Positions 20,191 through 31,707 of a stretch of 64,000 nt of DNA are shown one piece after another (within the stretch, counting starts at the first letter, position 1; each line of letters starts with the position of its first letter). The stretch is from Chamaecrista fasciculata (Eukaryota; Streptophyta; Magnoliopsida; Fabales; Fabaceae): the NCBI GenBank assembly GCA_003254925.1, contig QANZ01034804.1, positions 3,303-67,302 of the forward strand, written 5' to 3'. The notes under the pieces are model-generated. The model saw only the letters and a list, made by a program, of their open reading frames with translations. It was not told where the DNA came from and searched no databases. The translations under genes were made by a program, and so were the position numbers.

Positions 20191-23100
20191 ATGAGAATTT
20201 CATCAGTTTCTTGGTTTTCTTTCATCCTCTGTTACTGGATATGTCTCAGTATCAACATCTCTCTACTTTCTGGCCATTGCCTTGAGGACCAGAAATTGTT
20301 ACTACTCCAACTCAAGCACAAACTCAGTTTCAACTCTACAAGTTCCACAAAGCTGGTTTTGTGGAATGAAAGCCTTCCTTGCTGTGACTGGAATGGTGTC
20401 ACTTGTGATGAGGAGGGGCATGTCACTGGTCTTGACCTCAGTTATGAATCCATCTCTGGTGGGTTTGACAATGAAAGCACACTATTCAACCTCCAATATA
20501 TGCAGAATCTGAACTTGGCTTTCAATAGCTTCAATTCTGTGATTCCATCTAGAATCAGAAATTTGAAGAACTTGAGGGCTTTGAATCTGTCAAATGGTGG
20601 ATTTGTGGAGCAGATACCAACAGAAATTTCTCAGCTCGCAAGGTTAGCCATTCTTGATCTCTCTTCTCTTTCCTACTTTAGAGGGCAAGTTCCTTTGAAA
20701 CTTGAGAATCCCAATTTGGTGAAGCTTGTTCAGAATCTCACTGGAATCAAAGAACTATATCTTGATGTTGTTGATATATCACTGAAAGGGAAAGAGTGGG
20801 GTCATGCATTATCATCTTCTTTACCTCATCTACAGGTTTTAAGTATGTCAAGCTGCAATCTCTTAGGCCCCATTGATTCTTCACTACAGACATTAAAGAA
20901 CCTCTCTATAATCCATTTGAATGGGAATGATTTATTCGCCCCTTTGCCAAAGTGGTTTGCTAATTTCTCAAATTTGACCATTCTCAATCTTGCTTATTGT
21001 GGTTTGAGTGGTGAATTTCCAAAAGAAATCTTCCAAGTCCAAGCACTTTCTTCTCTTGACCTTTCCCACAATGCTAATCTTCAAGTTTCTTTGCCAAGCT
21101 TCCCAAAGAATGGATCTCTTCAAGAATTGATATTACGCAATACAAGATTCTCAGGAGGGATACCAGATTCCATAAGCAACCTACAACATTTATCTACATT
21201 GGATATTTCTTTTTGCAATTGGAATGGACCAATAATGTCATCTTCAATGTCAAATCTTAAAGAGCTCACTTACCTGGACTTGTCATTTAACGTCATTACA
21301 GGTCCAATCCCCCTTTTTGGGATGGTCAAGAAACTTACTCACATTGATCTCTCTAATAATCAATTTAGTGGTGGGATTTCATCTGCTCACTTTAAAAGTC
21401 TCAACGAATTGGCCAGCCTTAATTTAGCAGACAATTTACTGAATGGCAGTATTCCAACATCTCTGTTTTCACTCCCATTGCTACAGATTATTGACCTTTC
21501 CAACAACAATTTTCAAGGTCAGCTGAATGAAATTTCATTTAACTCATCCCATGTTTTAGAATCCCTTGATTTAAGCAATAACAAGTTAGAAGGGCCTATC
21601 CCTGAATTTATTTTTCTTCTTAAGAGACTCATCATCCTTGATTTGTCTTCAAACATGTTCAATGGCACAATAGAGCTAGACATGATTTTGAGACTTGAAA
21701 ATCTTGAATCCCTTGACCTTTCAAACAATAACTTGTCAATTGATTCCAATGTTAAGGATGCTCATCTGTCTTCATTTCCCAAGATGATGACTCATGTGTT
21801 GTTGTCATCTTGCAAATTGAAAGAAATCCCAAGTTTCTTGAGAAATCAATCCAAATTATTCGACTTAGACCTTTCAAACAACCAAATTTCAGGAACAATA
21901 CCAAATTGGATCTGGCAACTTGGCTCTCTAACACTGTTAAACTTATCTCACAATTCATTCATGATGCTAGAAAGTCCCTTGCAAAATGTTAGCTTCATGT
22001 TTGATATTGTTGACCTACATGACAACAATCTCCAAGGCCCGCTTCCAATATTTCCTAAAGGTTCCTTGTATTTGGATTACTCAAGTAATAATTTCAGCTC
22101 TGTTATTCCACCTGACATTGGTAATAATCTGGTTGACTTACAATTTCTTAACCTTTCTCATAATTTTCTACATCAAAATATTCCTGATTCCATTTGCAAT
22201 GCTTCAAATCTTCAATTTCTTGATCTTTCATATAACAAGTTTGATGGCATGATCCCCCACTGTCTAGCAAATATTCAGACACTTGCAGCATTGAATCTTC
22301 GAGCAAACAATCTCACAGGAGAAATTCCTCATAAATTTCAAGGTTCGTGTGATTTATGGACACTAGATCTTAATGGTAATAACTTAGAAGGAGCAATTCC
22401 TAAGTCTTTGTCCAATTGCACCAGTTTGGAGGTATTAGACCTTGGAAATAACAAGTTGAATGATACATTTCCGTGTTTTTTGAACAATGTGTCTACTCTT
22501 GTGTTACGGAAGAATAATTTTCATGGTTCCATTGGTTGCCCAAACGACACGAAAATTTGGAATAAGCTTCAAATTGTTGATCTGGCTTTCAACAACTTTA
22601 ATGGTATACTACAAGGAAAACTCTTCACAAGGTGGAAGACAATGATGCTTGATGAAAATCAAGGTTCATCAAAGTTCAATTACCTATATTTTGTTGGCTC
22701 ACTTGGTGGAGTGTATTATCAAGATCAGGTGACAGTTACCATCAAAGGTCTGGAAGTGACATTGAAGAGAATTCAAACAACTTTTACTTCCATCGATTTT
22801 TCATCCAACCAAATTGAAGGGTCAATACCAAAAGAAATGATGGAATTCAAATCACTCATTGGTCTCAATTTGTCAAATAATGCTTTCTCAGGCCAAATCC
22901 CATCATCCATAGGGAATTTGAAACAACTCGAATCCTTGGACCTGTCAAGCAACTCTTTAACCGGAGAAATTCCAACACAGCTTGCAAGTTTGTCTTTCCT
23001 TGGCTTCTTGAACATCTCCTTTAACCTTCTTGAGGGAAAAATCCCCACAGGCACACAAATTCAAACATTTGAAGCAGCTTCCTTTATTGGAAATCCAGGA

Positions 23101-23382
23101 TTATGCGGACCTCCATTATTGAGAAATTGCAGTGAGTTGATTGATTCACCAGAAGTTGTGCATCACAGAAATTCAAGGTTTGAATTTGAATGGAAGTTTG
23201 TATTTCCTGGAGTTGTTTTTGGGTTGGGAATCATCATAGGCCCTCTTTTCTACAAGAAGGAGTGGAGGATATGGTATTGGAAATTTGTGGACAACATTCT
23301 TTGTAGCATCTTCCCTCAACTTTATCATGAATTCCAAAACCATGAAGGCCAAACATATGAAGTTCTTCGTTGGAATCATTAG
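20191..23382 (+). CDS. intact LRR receptor-like protein (Ve/Cf-type RLP)
   Basis: Intronless, 1063 residues. Signal peptide about 1-29, then an LRR N-terminal cap with paired cysteines (CCDWNGVTC, Cys64, Cys65, Cys72). Nearly all the rest is extracellular plant-type LRRs (LxxLxxLxLSxNxLxGxIP). An island interrupts them near residues 810-865 (YYQDQVTVTIKGLEV). After the last LRRs comes the C-terminal cap with GNPGLCGPPL and a second Cys, an acidic juxtamembrane stretch, one membrane helix at about 1003-1021 with a GVVFG (GxxxG) motif, and a 42-residue tail ending EVLRWNH. There is no kinase. Family members sit in the plasma membrane, sense apoplastic microbial ligands and signal through SOBIR1/BAK1-type kinases; GxxxG is known to matter for SOBIR1 contact. 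The nearest type appears to be the Ve1/RLP7 group. Ligand unknown. This is the only complete copy in the cluster. Confidence 0.93.
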   Translation: MRISSVSWFSFILCYWICLSINISLLSGHCLEDQKLLLLQLKHKLSFNSTSSTKLVLWNESLPCCDWNGVTCDEEGHVTGLDLSYESISGGFDNESTLFNLQYMQNLNLAFNSFNSVIPSRIRNLKNLRALNLSNGGFVEQIPTEISQLARLAILDLSSLSYFRGQVPLKLENPNLVKLVQNLTGIKELYLDVVDISLKGKEWGHALSSSLPHLQVLSMSSCNLLGPIDSSLQTLKNLSIIHLNGNDLFAPLPKWFANFSNLTILNLAYCGLSGEFPKEIFQVQALSSLDLSHNANLQVSLPSFPKNGSLQELILRNTRFSGGIPDSISNLQHLSTLDISFCNWNGPIMSSSMSNLKELTYLDLSFNVITGPIPLFGMVKKLTHIDLSNNQFSGGISSAHFKSLNELASLNLADNLLNGSIPTSLFSLPLLQIIDLSNNNFQGQLNEISFNSSHVLESLDLSNNKLEGPIPEFIFLLKRLIILDLSSNMFNGTIELDMILRLENLESLDLSNNNLSIDSNVKDAHLSSFPKMMTHVLLSSCKLKEIPSFLRNQSKLFDLDLSNNQISGTIPNWIWQLGSLTLLNLSHNSFMMLESPLQNVSFMFDIVDLHDNNLQGPLPIFPKGSLYLDYSSNNFSSVIPPDIGNNLVDLQFLNLSHNFLHQNIPDSICNASNLQFLDLSYNKFDGMIPHCLANIQTLAALNLRANNLTGEIPHKFQGSCDLWTLDLNGNNLEGAIPKSLSNCTSLEVLDLGNNKLNDTFPCFLNNVSTLVLRKNNFHGSIGCPNDTKIWNKLQIVDLAFNNFNGILQGKLFTRWKTMMLDENQGSSKFNYLYFVGSLGGVYYQDQVTVTIKGLEVTLKRIQTTFTSIDFSSNQIEGSIPKEMMEFKSLIGLNLSNNAFSGQIPSSIGNLKQLESLDLSSNSLTGEIPTQLASLSFLGFLNISFNLLEGKIPTGTQIQTFEAASFIGNPGLCGPPLLRNCSELIDSPEVVHHRNSRFEFEWKFVFPGVVFGLGIIIGPLFYKKEWRIWYWKFVDNILCSIFPQLYHEFQNHEGQTYEVLRWNH

Positions 23383-23799
23383 AAAAAGGTGCGTTTTGGA
23401 TACTCTAGTACAATTGAGAGAACTTTTTTAAAAAATAAATGAGAAGAAATAGTTAAAATTGAGTTTATAATTGTTCCAGTGTTTATATGCATTTTTTTTA
23501 ATGTTTTTATCAATAATTGATTTTAAAGGCGTTGATTATCTATTTTCTCTTTTTCTTAGGTGAAGGTACCAGCTTGGAGACACTTGTGTATTGTTGTGTC
23601 ATGAACATCATCAAGAATTATGCAGTCAAAGTGAGAGACAAAACAAGATGAAATGTGATTTGTTGCGGTTTTAGCATTTGAATCTGCTAGAAGAGTATAT
23701 GTGCTTTACAACTTGAGTGTGATGTCATTGTAATTTGCTTTTAAAATTTGTTATAGAACTACATATTATGTTGGCTTTATGAATGTATAAGCTATGGTG
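23383..23799 (+). other. 3' flank of the intact RLP, shared with the truncated copy
   Basis: The segment 23560-23760 (GGTGAAGGTACCAGCTTGGA onward) is similar to 41923-42125 downstream of the RLP copy at 39316-41257. In both, the conserved block is preceded by a T-rich tract ending TTAG or TTTTAG, so a spliced 3' UTR intron is plausible. The match shows that the duplication unit included the 3' flank. Confidence 0.55.
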
Positions 23800-24632
23800 A
23801 TTCTTCCTACTCTGATAGATTTCTAGAGTTTCATGATTTTCAATGATTCGAATCTTGGTGTGCTTGATCTTTCCATTAACAAGTTTGATTTTCTTTTGTT
23901 CTTCTTTGTAAATTTGAAGAACATGTGTGATTTCAGTTCATGATATATACATTTTTGTTGGTCCAATTCAAGAACACTCTTTAGTTCAACTCTCCATATT
24001 CCAGAAAACTGGTGTCATGGAATTAAAGCCTTCCTTGTTGTGAATGGAGCGGTGTAACTTGTGACCAAGAAGGTCACGTTATTGGCCTTGACTTGAGTTT
24101 TGAAATCATATCTGGAGGTTGGACAATTCAAGTGCTCTTTTCCGTCTCCAATATCTCCAAAATTTGGATTTGAGTCATAATAATTTTAATTCTTCTTTTC
24201 CATCTGCAATTGGAAACTTGAAGAACTTGACTTCTCTAGATTGAATGATGCTGGCTTTGTGGGGTAGATACCAATGGAGATTTCTCAACTGACAAGGTTA
24301 GTTACTCTTGATTTATCATTGTCTGGAACTAAACTAGAGAATCCAAATCTACAAAAGCTTGTCCAAAACCTGACTAGCATTACGAGACTCTATCTTGATG
24401 GTGTTAATATATCAGCTCGGACATGAATGGAGCAATGTTTTGTTGGCATTACCTGGTTTACAGGAATTGAGCATGTCATATTGCAATCTCTCAGGACCTA
24501 TTGATCCTTCATTGAAAAGATTAGAAAATCTCTCAATAATTCAACTTGATGGAAATGATTTCTCATCTTCAATGATAGAAATATTTGCCGACTTTAAAAA
24601 CTTGATCACCCTGAGTCTTAGTGATTGTGGCC

Positions 24633-24812
24633 TATAAGCGAAACAATCTAACTCTCAAATGTGAATCTCATTGATTGATTAAACACTGATTACGCTTCTC
24701 TTTATATAGAGTAGAGAAGAATGAGATTACAGAGAAAGCTAAGGACTAATTACATTTCACAGAAAAACAGAATTACTAACAAACTTAACTAACTCATTAC
24801 TATACTCTATTA
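24633..24812 (-). repeat. 3' LTR of the 4.7-kb copia element
   Basis: 180 bp, TATAAGCG...CTCTATTA on the plus strand; it contains a TTTATATAGAG box-like stretch. It follows the polypurine tract on the minus strand. Confidence 0.9.
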
Positions 24813-25072
24813 TCCCCCTTCAAATTTAGCATAGGTAATGATAAAATGCTAATTTTGCTGCGAAATTTGGTAAACAAATCAGTGGAAACACTCTTTGTAA
24901 GAATGTTAGTTGGCTGATCAAGAGCTGGAACATGTGGAACAAAAATTGACTTCTTAAGCACATGGTCTCTAACAAAATGCAGATCAATTTCCACATGCTT
25001 GGTCCTAGCATGTAAAATTGGATTTGCAGCAAATTGCACGGCACCAGAATTGTCACAGTATAAGGTAAGAAT

Positions 25073-27077
25073 CTAAATAAGAGGCATCTTCAATTCACAC
25101 AACAAAGACTTCACCCATAAGACTTCAGCAACACAGCATGCAATGCTTCTATACTCAGCTTCAGTACTTGAACGAGAAACTGTGCATTGCTTCTTAGAAC
25201 TCCAAGCAATAGGTGTGTTACCAAGAAAAACAGACCACCCAGAAGTAGATCTCCTGTCATCAGGATCAGATGCCCAATCTGAGTCCAAGAATTCAGTGAG
25301 ATTTAGATGAGAAGACTTAGTGATGTGTAAACCAAAGTCTAAGGTTCCACTACGATACCTTAAGATTCTTTTCACAGCTTTCCAATGAGAATCCTTAGGA
25401 GATTGCATGAACTGACATTCCTTGTTTACTGAAAATGAAATCTCAGGTCTAGTAAGAGCAAGGTACTGAAGAGCACCAACTACTGACCTATATAAAGAAG
25501 GATTTTCAAAATCATCATTCCCAATCTTGGAAAGCTTTTGACCAACAACCATTAGTGTAGTTAAAGGCTTGGGATCTCCCATTTGAGCCTTGAGAAACAA
25601 TTCCTTAACATACTTAGTTTGAGACAAATGAATACTACCATCTGCGAAATGAGAGACTTGCACACCAAGAAAATAATTCAAGGCACCCAAATCCTTAAAA
25701 GGAAACACTGATTGAGATAAGATATTAGTTGAGAAATAATAGATTTGGAACTCCCTCTGATGATAATGTCATCTACATAGGCTAGCACATAAAGATCACC
25801 AAAAGAATCATGCTTAACAAATAGAGAACTATCACACTTTGAAGGAACACAACCAAATCTGACAAGAGCTTGAGACAAAGCTGTAAACCAAGCCCGAGGT
25901 GCTTGTGTCAATCCATAAAGAGATTTGTGATGTCTACATACCAAATTGGCATTAGAAGACACAAAACCCTCAGGTTGAACCATATATACTTCTTTAGACA
26001 ACACACCATTCAAAAACGCATTATTAATGTCAACCTGATGTATGTGCCACCCCTTAGAAACTGCTATAGTGAGAATTGTCCTAATGGTTGCAGGCTTAAC
26101 CACTGGACTAAAGGTGTCTGTGAAATCAAACCCTGGCCTTTGATTGAACCCTTTTGTAACTAATCGAGCTTTCAACTTTTGTACACTCCCATCAGAATGC
26201 TTTTTCACTCTGAAGATCCACTTGCAACTGATTGGTTTTTAGTGGAAGGTAATGGCACCAAACTCCAAGTCTTGTTCCTCATCAAAGCTGAATATTCCTC
26301 CTTCATAGCTGCAAGCCATCCTGGATGGGCCAAGGCTTCTTTAATGCTCTTAGGTTCAGTAACAGGACTGACTTTTGCAGCAAATACTCTGGGCTTCAAA
26401 TTGCCAGTTTTGGAACAAGTTGTCATTGAATGTGGTGGAAGCACTACTTTAGACCTTTGTCTTAGAGTGGGAGCCACATTGCCAACATCAACATCTGCAG
26501 CAACTGCCTTAGAAACTGCATCACAAACATCAATTTCTGCAGCAACTGTCTCAGAAACTGCATTAATATTATTAGAAGGAATAACAATAGGAGATTTGGA
26601 AACTAAATCAATAGCATCAGAATTGGCATTAACAGATGATAAGCTACTAAAAGAATTGGATGTAGGAATAGTAATAGAAATAGGGACAGAAACAGAAGGA
26701 ATATCAGATTGAGTATTTGGAGAAATAGAAGACTGATCTGAAGAAGAAGAATTCTGATAAAAGAATTTAACTTCATTAAAGACAACATGCCTAGAAATAT
26801 AAACCTTCTTAGACATAGGATCAAAGCACTTGTATCCTTTATACCTAGTGCAATAACCCAAGAAAACACAAGGAACAAATTTGTACTGAAATTTGACATT
26901 ATCAAAGGGTCTAGTGTATGGAAAACGCAAACAACCAAAGACTTTCATCATAGTATAATCAGGTTTGATGTGATACAACATTTCAAAAGGAGATTTATGA
27001 CTAAGAGTGGAAGAAGGAAGCCTGTTAATCAAAAATACTGCAGTACTGACAGCTTCATCCCAAAATCTAAGAGGCAT
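25073..27077 (-). pseudogene. copia integrase C-terminal part, reverse transcriptase and RNase H
   Basis: Read on the minus strand: the integrase C-terminal region (PLRFWDEAVSTAVFLINRLP at 27077 downward), a Ser/Val-rich linker, then reverse transcriptase with the GFNQRPGFDFTDTFSPVVK segment, INNAFLNG and the YVDDIII catalytic motif. The connection then frameshifts near 25700 and 26206. RNase H follows, with STSGW, SSKKQCTVSRSSTEAEYRS and the terminal ELKMPLI. Frameshifts and the early end at 25073 make it a dead copy, although individual domains are well kept. Confidence 0.85.
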
Positions 27078-27107
27078 AGAAGCTTTAGCAAGAAGAGTAA
27101 GAGCTGT

Positions 27108-28253
27108 TTAAGTAATATGCCTATGTTTCCTCTCAGCAACACCATTTTGCTGAGGTATATGAGGGCAACTCTTCCTATGAACTATACCATTTTGCTGAAA
27201 AAATGCAGAAATAGGTGTATACTCTCCACCACCATCACTTTGAAACATTTTTAACTTGGTGTTAAATTGTAACTCAGCTTGTGTTTTGAATTGCATTAAG
27301 GCTGTTAAGGTGTCAGATTTGCGTTTAAGCAGAAAAACCCATGAATATCTAGTAAAAGCATCTATGAAAACAACATAATAGGAATACCCTTGTGAAGAAA
27401 GACAAGGGGCAGGCCCCCAAAGATCAGAGTGAACTAACTCAAGTGGGGCATGATATGTAGTAGAAGATAATGGAAAAGGGAGCTTGCGAGCTTTACCAAG
27501 ACAACAAGAAGAACAGAAAATTTTATTATTATCAAGAGAAAGATTACATGACTTGAGTACGTGACTTACAACTGAAGATTGTGGATGACCAAGTCTATCA
27601 TGCCACAATTGAAAAGAATCATGACTAACTACATTACACTTTAGCACAGAGGAATTAGAGACAGAATTGGCAGAAAAAGACTCTTGTGGCAGATTATTTG
27701 ATGAATGTTGAGATGAGGAGGGCCACGGAGGAAGCATCTTCGGCATAGGGAAAACATATAGACCATCACGCACATGTCCTTCAAGAAGAACTTCGTTGGT
27801 AACCTGACATTTTACAGAACAAGAATTAGCAGTGAACTCAAAGAAAACATTGTTATCTTTAGCAAATTGGGAGACACTAAGCAAATTTTTGGTTATATCT
27901 GGAACATGTAACGAAGACTTAATAGCAAGAGGTTTATGATTTGACAAAGGTTTAACAAAAGAACATCCAATTTTCTTAATAGCCAAACCTGTACCATCTC
28001 CCATGTACACATTATTGTTTCCTGCATAGTTGTTCTGGGCAACAAGATTATTTGCATCATGAGTCAAGTGGCATGAAGCTCCTAAGTCTGGATACCAATT
28101 AGGATCATAGATGCAGTCTATAGTAGCCATCATAGCATGATTCTTGTGATTAAAGGAACCACCAAACGAATCATTAGATGAAAAAGGACTTACATAGCCT
28201 TGATCAAACCGATAAAAGCATTGAAATGCCATATGCGCACCTCTGCCACACAA
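27108..28253 (-). pseudogene. copia protease region and integrase core
   Basis: Minus-strand frame starting with a half zinc-knuckle remnant. A protease region reading WYPDLGASCHL follows, where the usual 'DSGAS/DTGAS' triad is altered to DLGAS. Then comes the GAG-pre-integrase zinc finger (LWHDRLGHPQ..CSSCCLGKARKLPF, HHCC type) and the integrase core (HSDLWGPAP, FIDAFTRYSWVF, FQSDGGGEY, PQQNGVAERKHRHIT). It runs into a stop at 27108 and is continued by the pol frame below 27077. Confidence 0.82.
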
Positions 28254-28404
28254 TTGACAGATTAATCGATTATTATTATTTCTACCTCTGCCATGACCTC
28301 GACCTTGATTAAATGGTTGAGAGCGCCGATTTTGATTGTTATACTACTAAGAACGTTGATTATTATGTTGTTGTTGATGTTGATTATTATGCTGCACATT
28401 CTTC

Positions 28405-29150
28405 TTATCCTTGGAAGCTACTTGAGCAACATGGCTGAAGGACTGACACACTTTCATTTTGCTTCTTTAGCGCCATTCTTTCTTGATGAGTAACAAGCTG
28501 CAATTCCAGTTCATCAACTGAAAAAGGCTTATCACGAGCTAACATGGATGTAATAACACCCTCAAATTCATCACCAAGACCTCCACAAATGGTCTCAATG
28601 TGTTCAACAGTGGTTATAGGAGAACCAATATCAGATAACACATCAGTAATTTTCTTGATTTTCAAGAAGTACTCACTAAGAGAAAGATCACCTTTCTTGA
28701 CAGTACGAAGCTGAGTTCGATACTTGGTGACACTCGCACGCGTCTGTGTTGAGAAATGGCCTTCGAGTTTGGACCAAACTTGATGTGAAAATTCACATCC
28801 AATCATTCGCCTTGTCATTGGATCTGACATAGACTGTAGAAGCCAAGATAGCAGCAAAGAATCTTGCACTTCATAGTCAATAAATGCTTCATTGAGCTTT
28901 CCTTTTTCCTCATCTTCATGAGAAAGAAATCTTGGAGGAACAAACTTCTCTCCAAGAATGAACTTCTACAGATGAAAACCCTTGATAGTAGACACAACTT
29001 GGTGTTTCCAGGGTAAGTAGTTATCATCCTCAAGCTTCACTGGTAAGGGATGACTGCAGGTTTGTGGAACAAAAGAAGAAGAAGATGGAATGGAAGGTGG
29101 AACTAGAGTAGCGGAAGCAGGAGAAGAAACTGAGGTAGGAGCAGATTCCA
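28405..29150 (-). pseudogene. copia gag
   Basis: The minus-strand frame from 29150 begins with a Ser/Pro/Val-rich start and YLPWKHQVVSTIKGFHL. It breaks near 28966 and resumes at 28869 with LLLSWLLQSM, VWSKLEGHF and the DELELQLVTHQER region, all typical of plant copia gag (UBN2). The zinc-knuckle region (28250-28400) is disrupted by stops and Asn/Gln-rich codons. Confidence 0.75.
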
Positions 29151-29176
29151 TTTCGCTAGAAAATGCTCTGATACCA

Positions 29177-29356
29177 TATAAGCGAAACAATCTAACTCTC
29201 AAATGTGAATCTCATTGATTGATTAAACACTGATTACACTTCTCTTTATATAGAGTAGAGAAGAATGAGAATACAGAGAAAGCTAAGGACTGATTACATT
29301 TAACAAAAAAATAGAATTACTAACAAACTTAACTAACTCATTACTATACTCTATTA
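29177..29356 (-). repeat. 5' LTR of the 4.7-kb copia element
   Basis: 180 bp, collinear with 24633-24812 with about six mismatches by eye. On the minus strand it is directly followed by the primer-binding site. Confidence 0.9.
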
Positions 29357-31240
29357 TGGCCTGAAAGGAATATTTCCCCAAATATCTTCCATCTAGCAAC
29401 ATTGTCCAATCTTGACATAACATACAACCATTATCTCTATTGTTCCTTGCCAGACTTCCCTCCAAATGGGTCTCTCAAAACTTTAGTAGTTAGATTTACT
29501 AAATGTTCTAGAGTGTTACCTAAGTCTATAAGTAACTTGATGCATTGATCTCATTTAGATCTTTCAAATTGCCAATTTAGTGGAGCACTTACCGATCATC
29601 TGTCAAACCTCACCAAACTTTTGTATTTAGACTTGTCACCAAATAACTTCACTGGTCCAATCCCTTCTTCCATAGTTAAACTTCCACTGTTACAAGATAT
29701 TCGACTTTCCTTCAATTATTTTATCGGTCAAACAAAGCTCGATTTGATTCGAAGCCTCCAAAGTATACAAAGTGTAGACTTTTCTCACAACAATTAATTG
29801 TCAATTGAGGCAAATGCTTTGGACGCTAATCTCTCCTTTTTTTCCTCAGTATTTGTACTATTTAGATTTGTCTTCTTGCAATGAGAGAGTTCCCAATGTT
29901 GTTGAGGAATCAATCGCGAACTTTAGACCTGGATCTCTCAAATAACCAGATTGAAGGATTGATACCCCATTGGATTTTGGAAGATAGGGTGTTTGATAAT
30001 TTAAATCTTTCTTTAAATGCCTTTATGGGATTTGAGGGTTTTCTGCAAAATCTTACTTCCAAATTCAATTATCTTGATCTTCACTCCAACCAACTCCAAT
30101 GGAAAATTCTAGTATTGACTACATTTCCCTTTTATTTGAATTTGGCAAGCAATAGCTTGGCAATAATCAATTTTATCGGTTACTTTCCGTGCTTGTTGAA
30201 GAAATTATTCTCACTCAGTATCATGGTTTTGTAAAAAAACAAATTCCAAGGTCCTATAGGATGTCTTAATGCAAATGATACTTGGCCAATGCTTCAAATC
30301 ATTGATATGTCATTCAATGGCTTTGATGGTTTGCTTCCAGCAAAAGCATTCAAAAGTTGGGAACCAATGATGCATGATCAAATTAAGTTAGATCGGTCCA
30401 TTCGAGTTCAGCTTGTTAATGAAATATATTATCAAGTTTCAGTGATTGTAGAGAGAAAAGGTATGGAAATGGAGTTTGTCAAAATCCAAACCTTTTTTAC
30501 TTTAATTGACTTGTCATCCAAGAAATTTGAAGGGCCAATACCAAGAGAACTAATGAACTTGAAAGCTCTTCATGGTCTCAACTTGTCACACAATGCTCTG
30601 TCAGGCCGAATTCCATCATCCATAGACAACATGAAATAACTCGAATCGTTGGACCTTTAAAGGAACTCTTTGTTTGGAGAGACTCCAACACAACTTGTGA
30701 GTTTGTCTTTTCTTGAATTCTTGAACCTCTCCTTCAATCATCTTGTGTGGAAAATCCCCATAGGAACACAACTTCAATCATTTGAAGCATCATGCTTCCA
30801 AGGAAATGACGGTTTGTATGGACCTCCTTTGACTAATTAAGGTTGTATGATGCTGGCTTTGTGGGGAAAATACCGATGGAGATTTCTCAATTGACAAGGT
30901 TAGATACTCTGGATTTATCATTGCCTGGTACAAAACTAGAGAATTCAAAACTACAAAAGCTTCTGCAAAACCTCACAAGCATTAGGAGATTCTATCTTGA
31001 TGATGTTACTATATCAACTCAGGGACGACATGAATGGAGCAATGCTTTATTGGCATTACCTGGCTTAGAATAATTGAGTTATTATTGGACCCCTTTTCAT
31101 TTGGAGGCAATGGAGGATTCGATATTGGAAATGTGTGGACAACATTCTTTGCAGAATCTTTCCTCAACTTTATTTTCATTATGAAAGGCGTCAAGGACAA
31201 ATGTACAGAGTTCTACATTGGGGACATTAGGAAGGAGGTA

Positions 31241-31432
31241 TGCATTTAGTATCATTGTTTTGTTGTTTCAAGTGTACATATGCTATTTATGTTTATAATT
31301 CTAATATAGTGGTTCTTCACTAATAAGTTTTTAGGCTCATAATGAAACCAGATTGAAATAATTGGTTGGACCCAACTAACTTGATGATCCACTATTTATC
31401 AAGTAAAGAAGTCATCAAACAGGATTGCGATC
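31241..31432 (+). other. RLP 3' flank (duplicate)
   Basis: GGAAGGAGGTATGCATTTAG and the following 100 bp match the start of the 3' flank of the RLP copy at 41258 onward, so the pseudogene keeps the ancestral 3' junction. The rest is unremarkable. Confidence 0.5.
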
Positions 31433-31618
31433 TGTTAGAAATCAGTGTTTTATTTATTAGAGTTGGTTGTTTGGTATGTGTTAGCTACAACATTAAATGT
31501 GGTAGGTGAAGTTGGTTGTTTTTAAATATGTATGCAATTCTCATTGTAATGCAACTAATCTATTCAAACTAATTCAAATCAATTCAATTCAGTCCATTCA
31601 GAAAATAGAAATTTAACA
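31433..31618 (+). mobile_element. 5' LTR of a third copia element, with PBS at 31619-31631
   Basis: TGTTAGAAATCAG...AATTTAACA, 186 bp, TG..CA. It is immediately followed by TGATATCAGAGCC, one base off the tRNA-Met PBS core TGGTATCAGAGCC. Only about 75 bp of internal sequence remains before the LTR of the next element begins at 31708. The rest of this element is not in the window. Confidence 0.6.
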
Positions 31619-31707
31619 TGATATCAGAGCCAAATCCAGGATAGTTCTCTCCTTCTTGGTGTCCCTTGTTCCTGGTCTAGTGTAGCTTTCATTCTCATTA
31701 TTTGTTT

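Larger units (their letters stand above)
24633..29356 (-). mobile_element. complete copia retrotransposon, 4.7 kb, inserted in the RLP pseudogene
   Basis: The 5-bp target duplication TGGCC flanks it (24628-24632 and 29357-29361). LTRs of 180 bp lie at 24633-24812 and 29177-29356. On the minus strand the tRNA-Met-type primer-binding site TGGTATCAGAGC (29165-29176) follows the 5' LTR, and the purine tract GAAGGGGGA (24813-24821) precedes the 3' LTR. The coding order gag-integrase-reverse transcriptase-RNase H on the minus strand defines Ty1/copia. Small size and short LTRs suit the Ale/Retrofit group, which is inference. By eye the LTRs differ at about six positions. Several frame breaks make it defective. 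Confidence 0.92.
23800..31240 (+). pseudogene. RLP pseudogene split by a copia element, with a scrambled 3' end
   Basis: Homologous RLP sequence runs about 23800-24632 and resumes at 29362 after the copia insertion at 24633-29356. The start codon area is decayed (TACTCTGATAGATTT replaces the ATGAGAATTT of the intact gene). Frameshifts and stops occur at several points (for example 24240, 29550, 30232, 30640-30660). Bases 30841-31070 repeat N-terminal LRR sequence already seen at 24235-24470, fused to C-terminal tail sequence (31071-31230, like 41100-41255). It is non-functional as a receptor. Confidence 0.88.

Noticed and set aside
26179..27254. Plus-strand ORFs over the copia pol
   Set aside because: They are antisense shadows of the integrase and reverse-transcriptase frames, whose motifs are on the minus strand.
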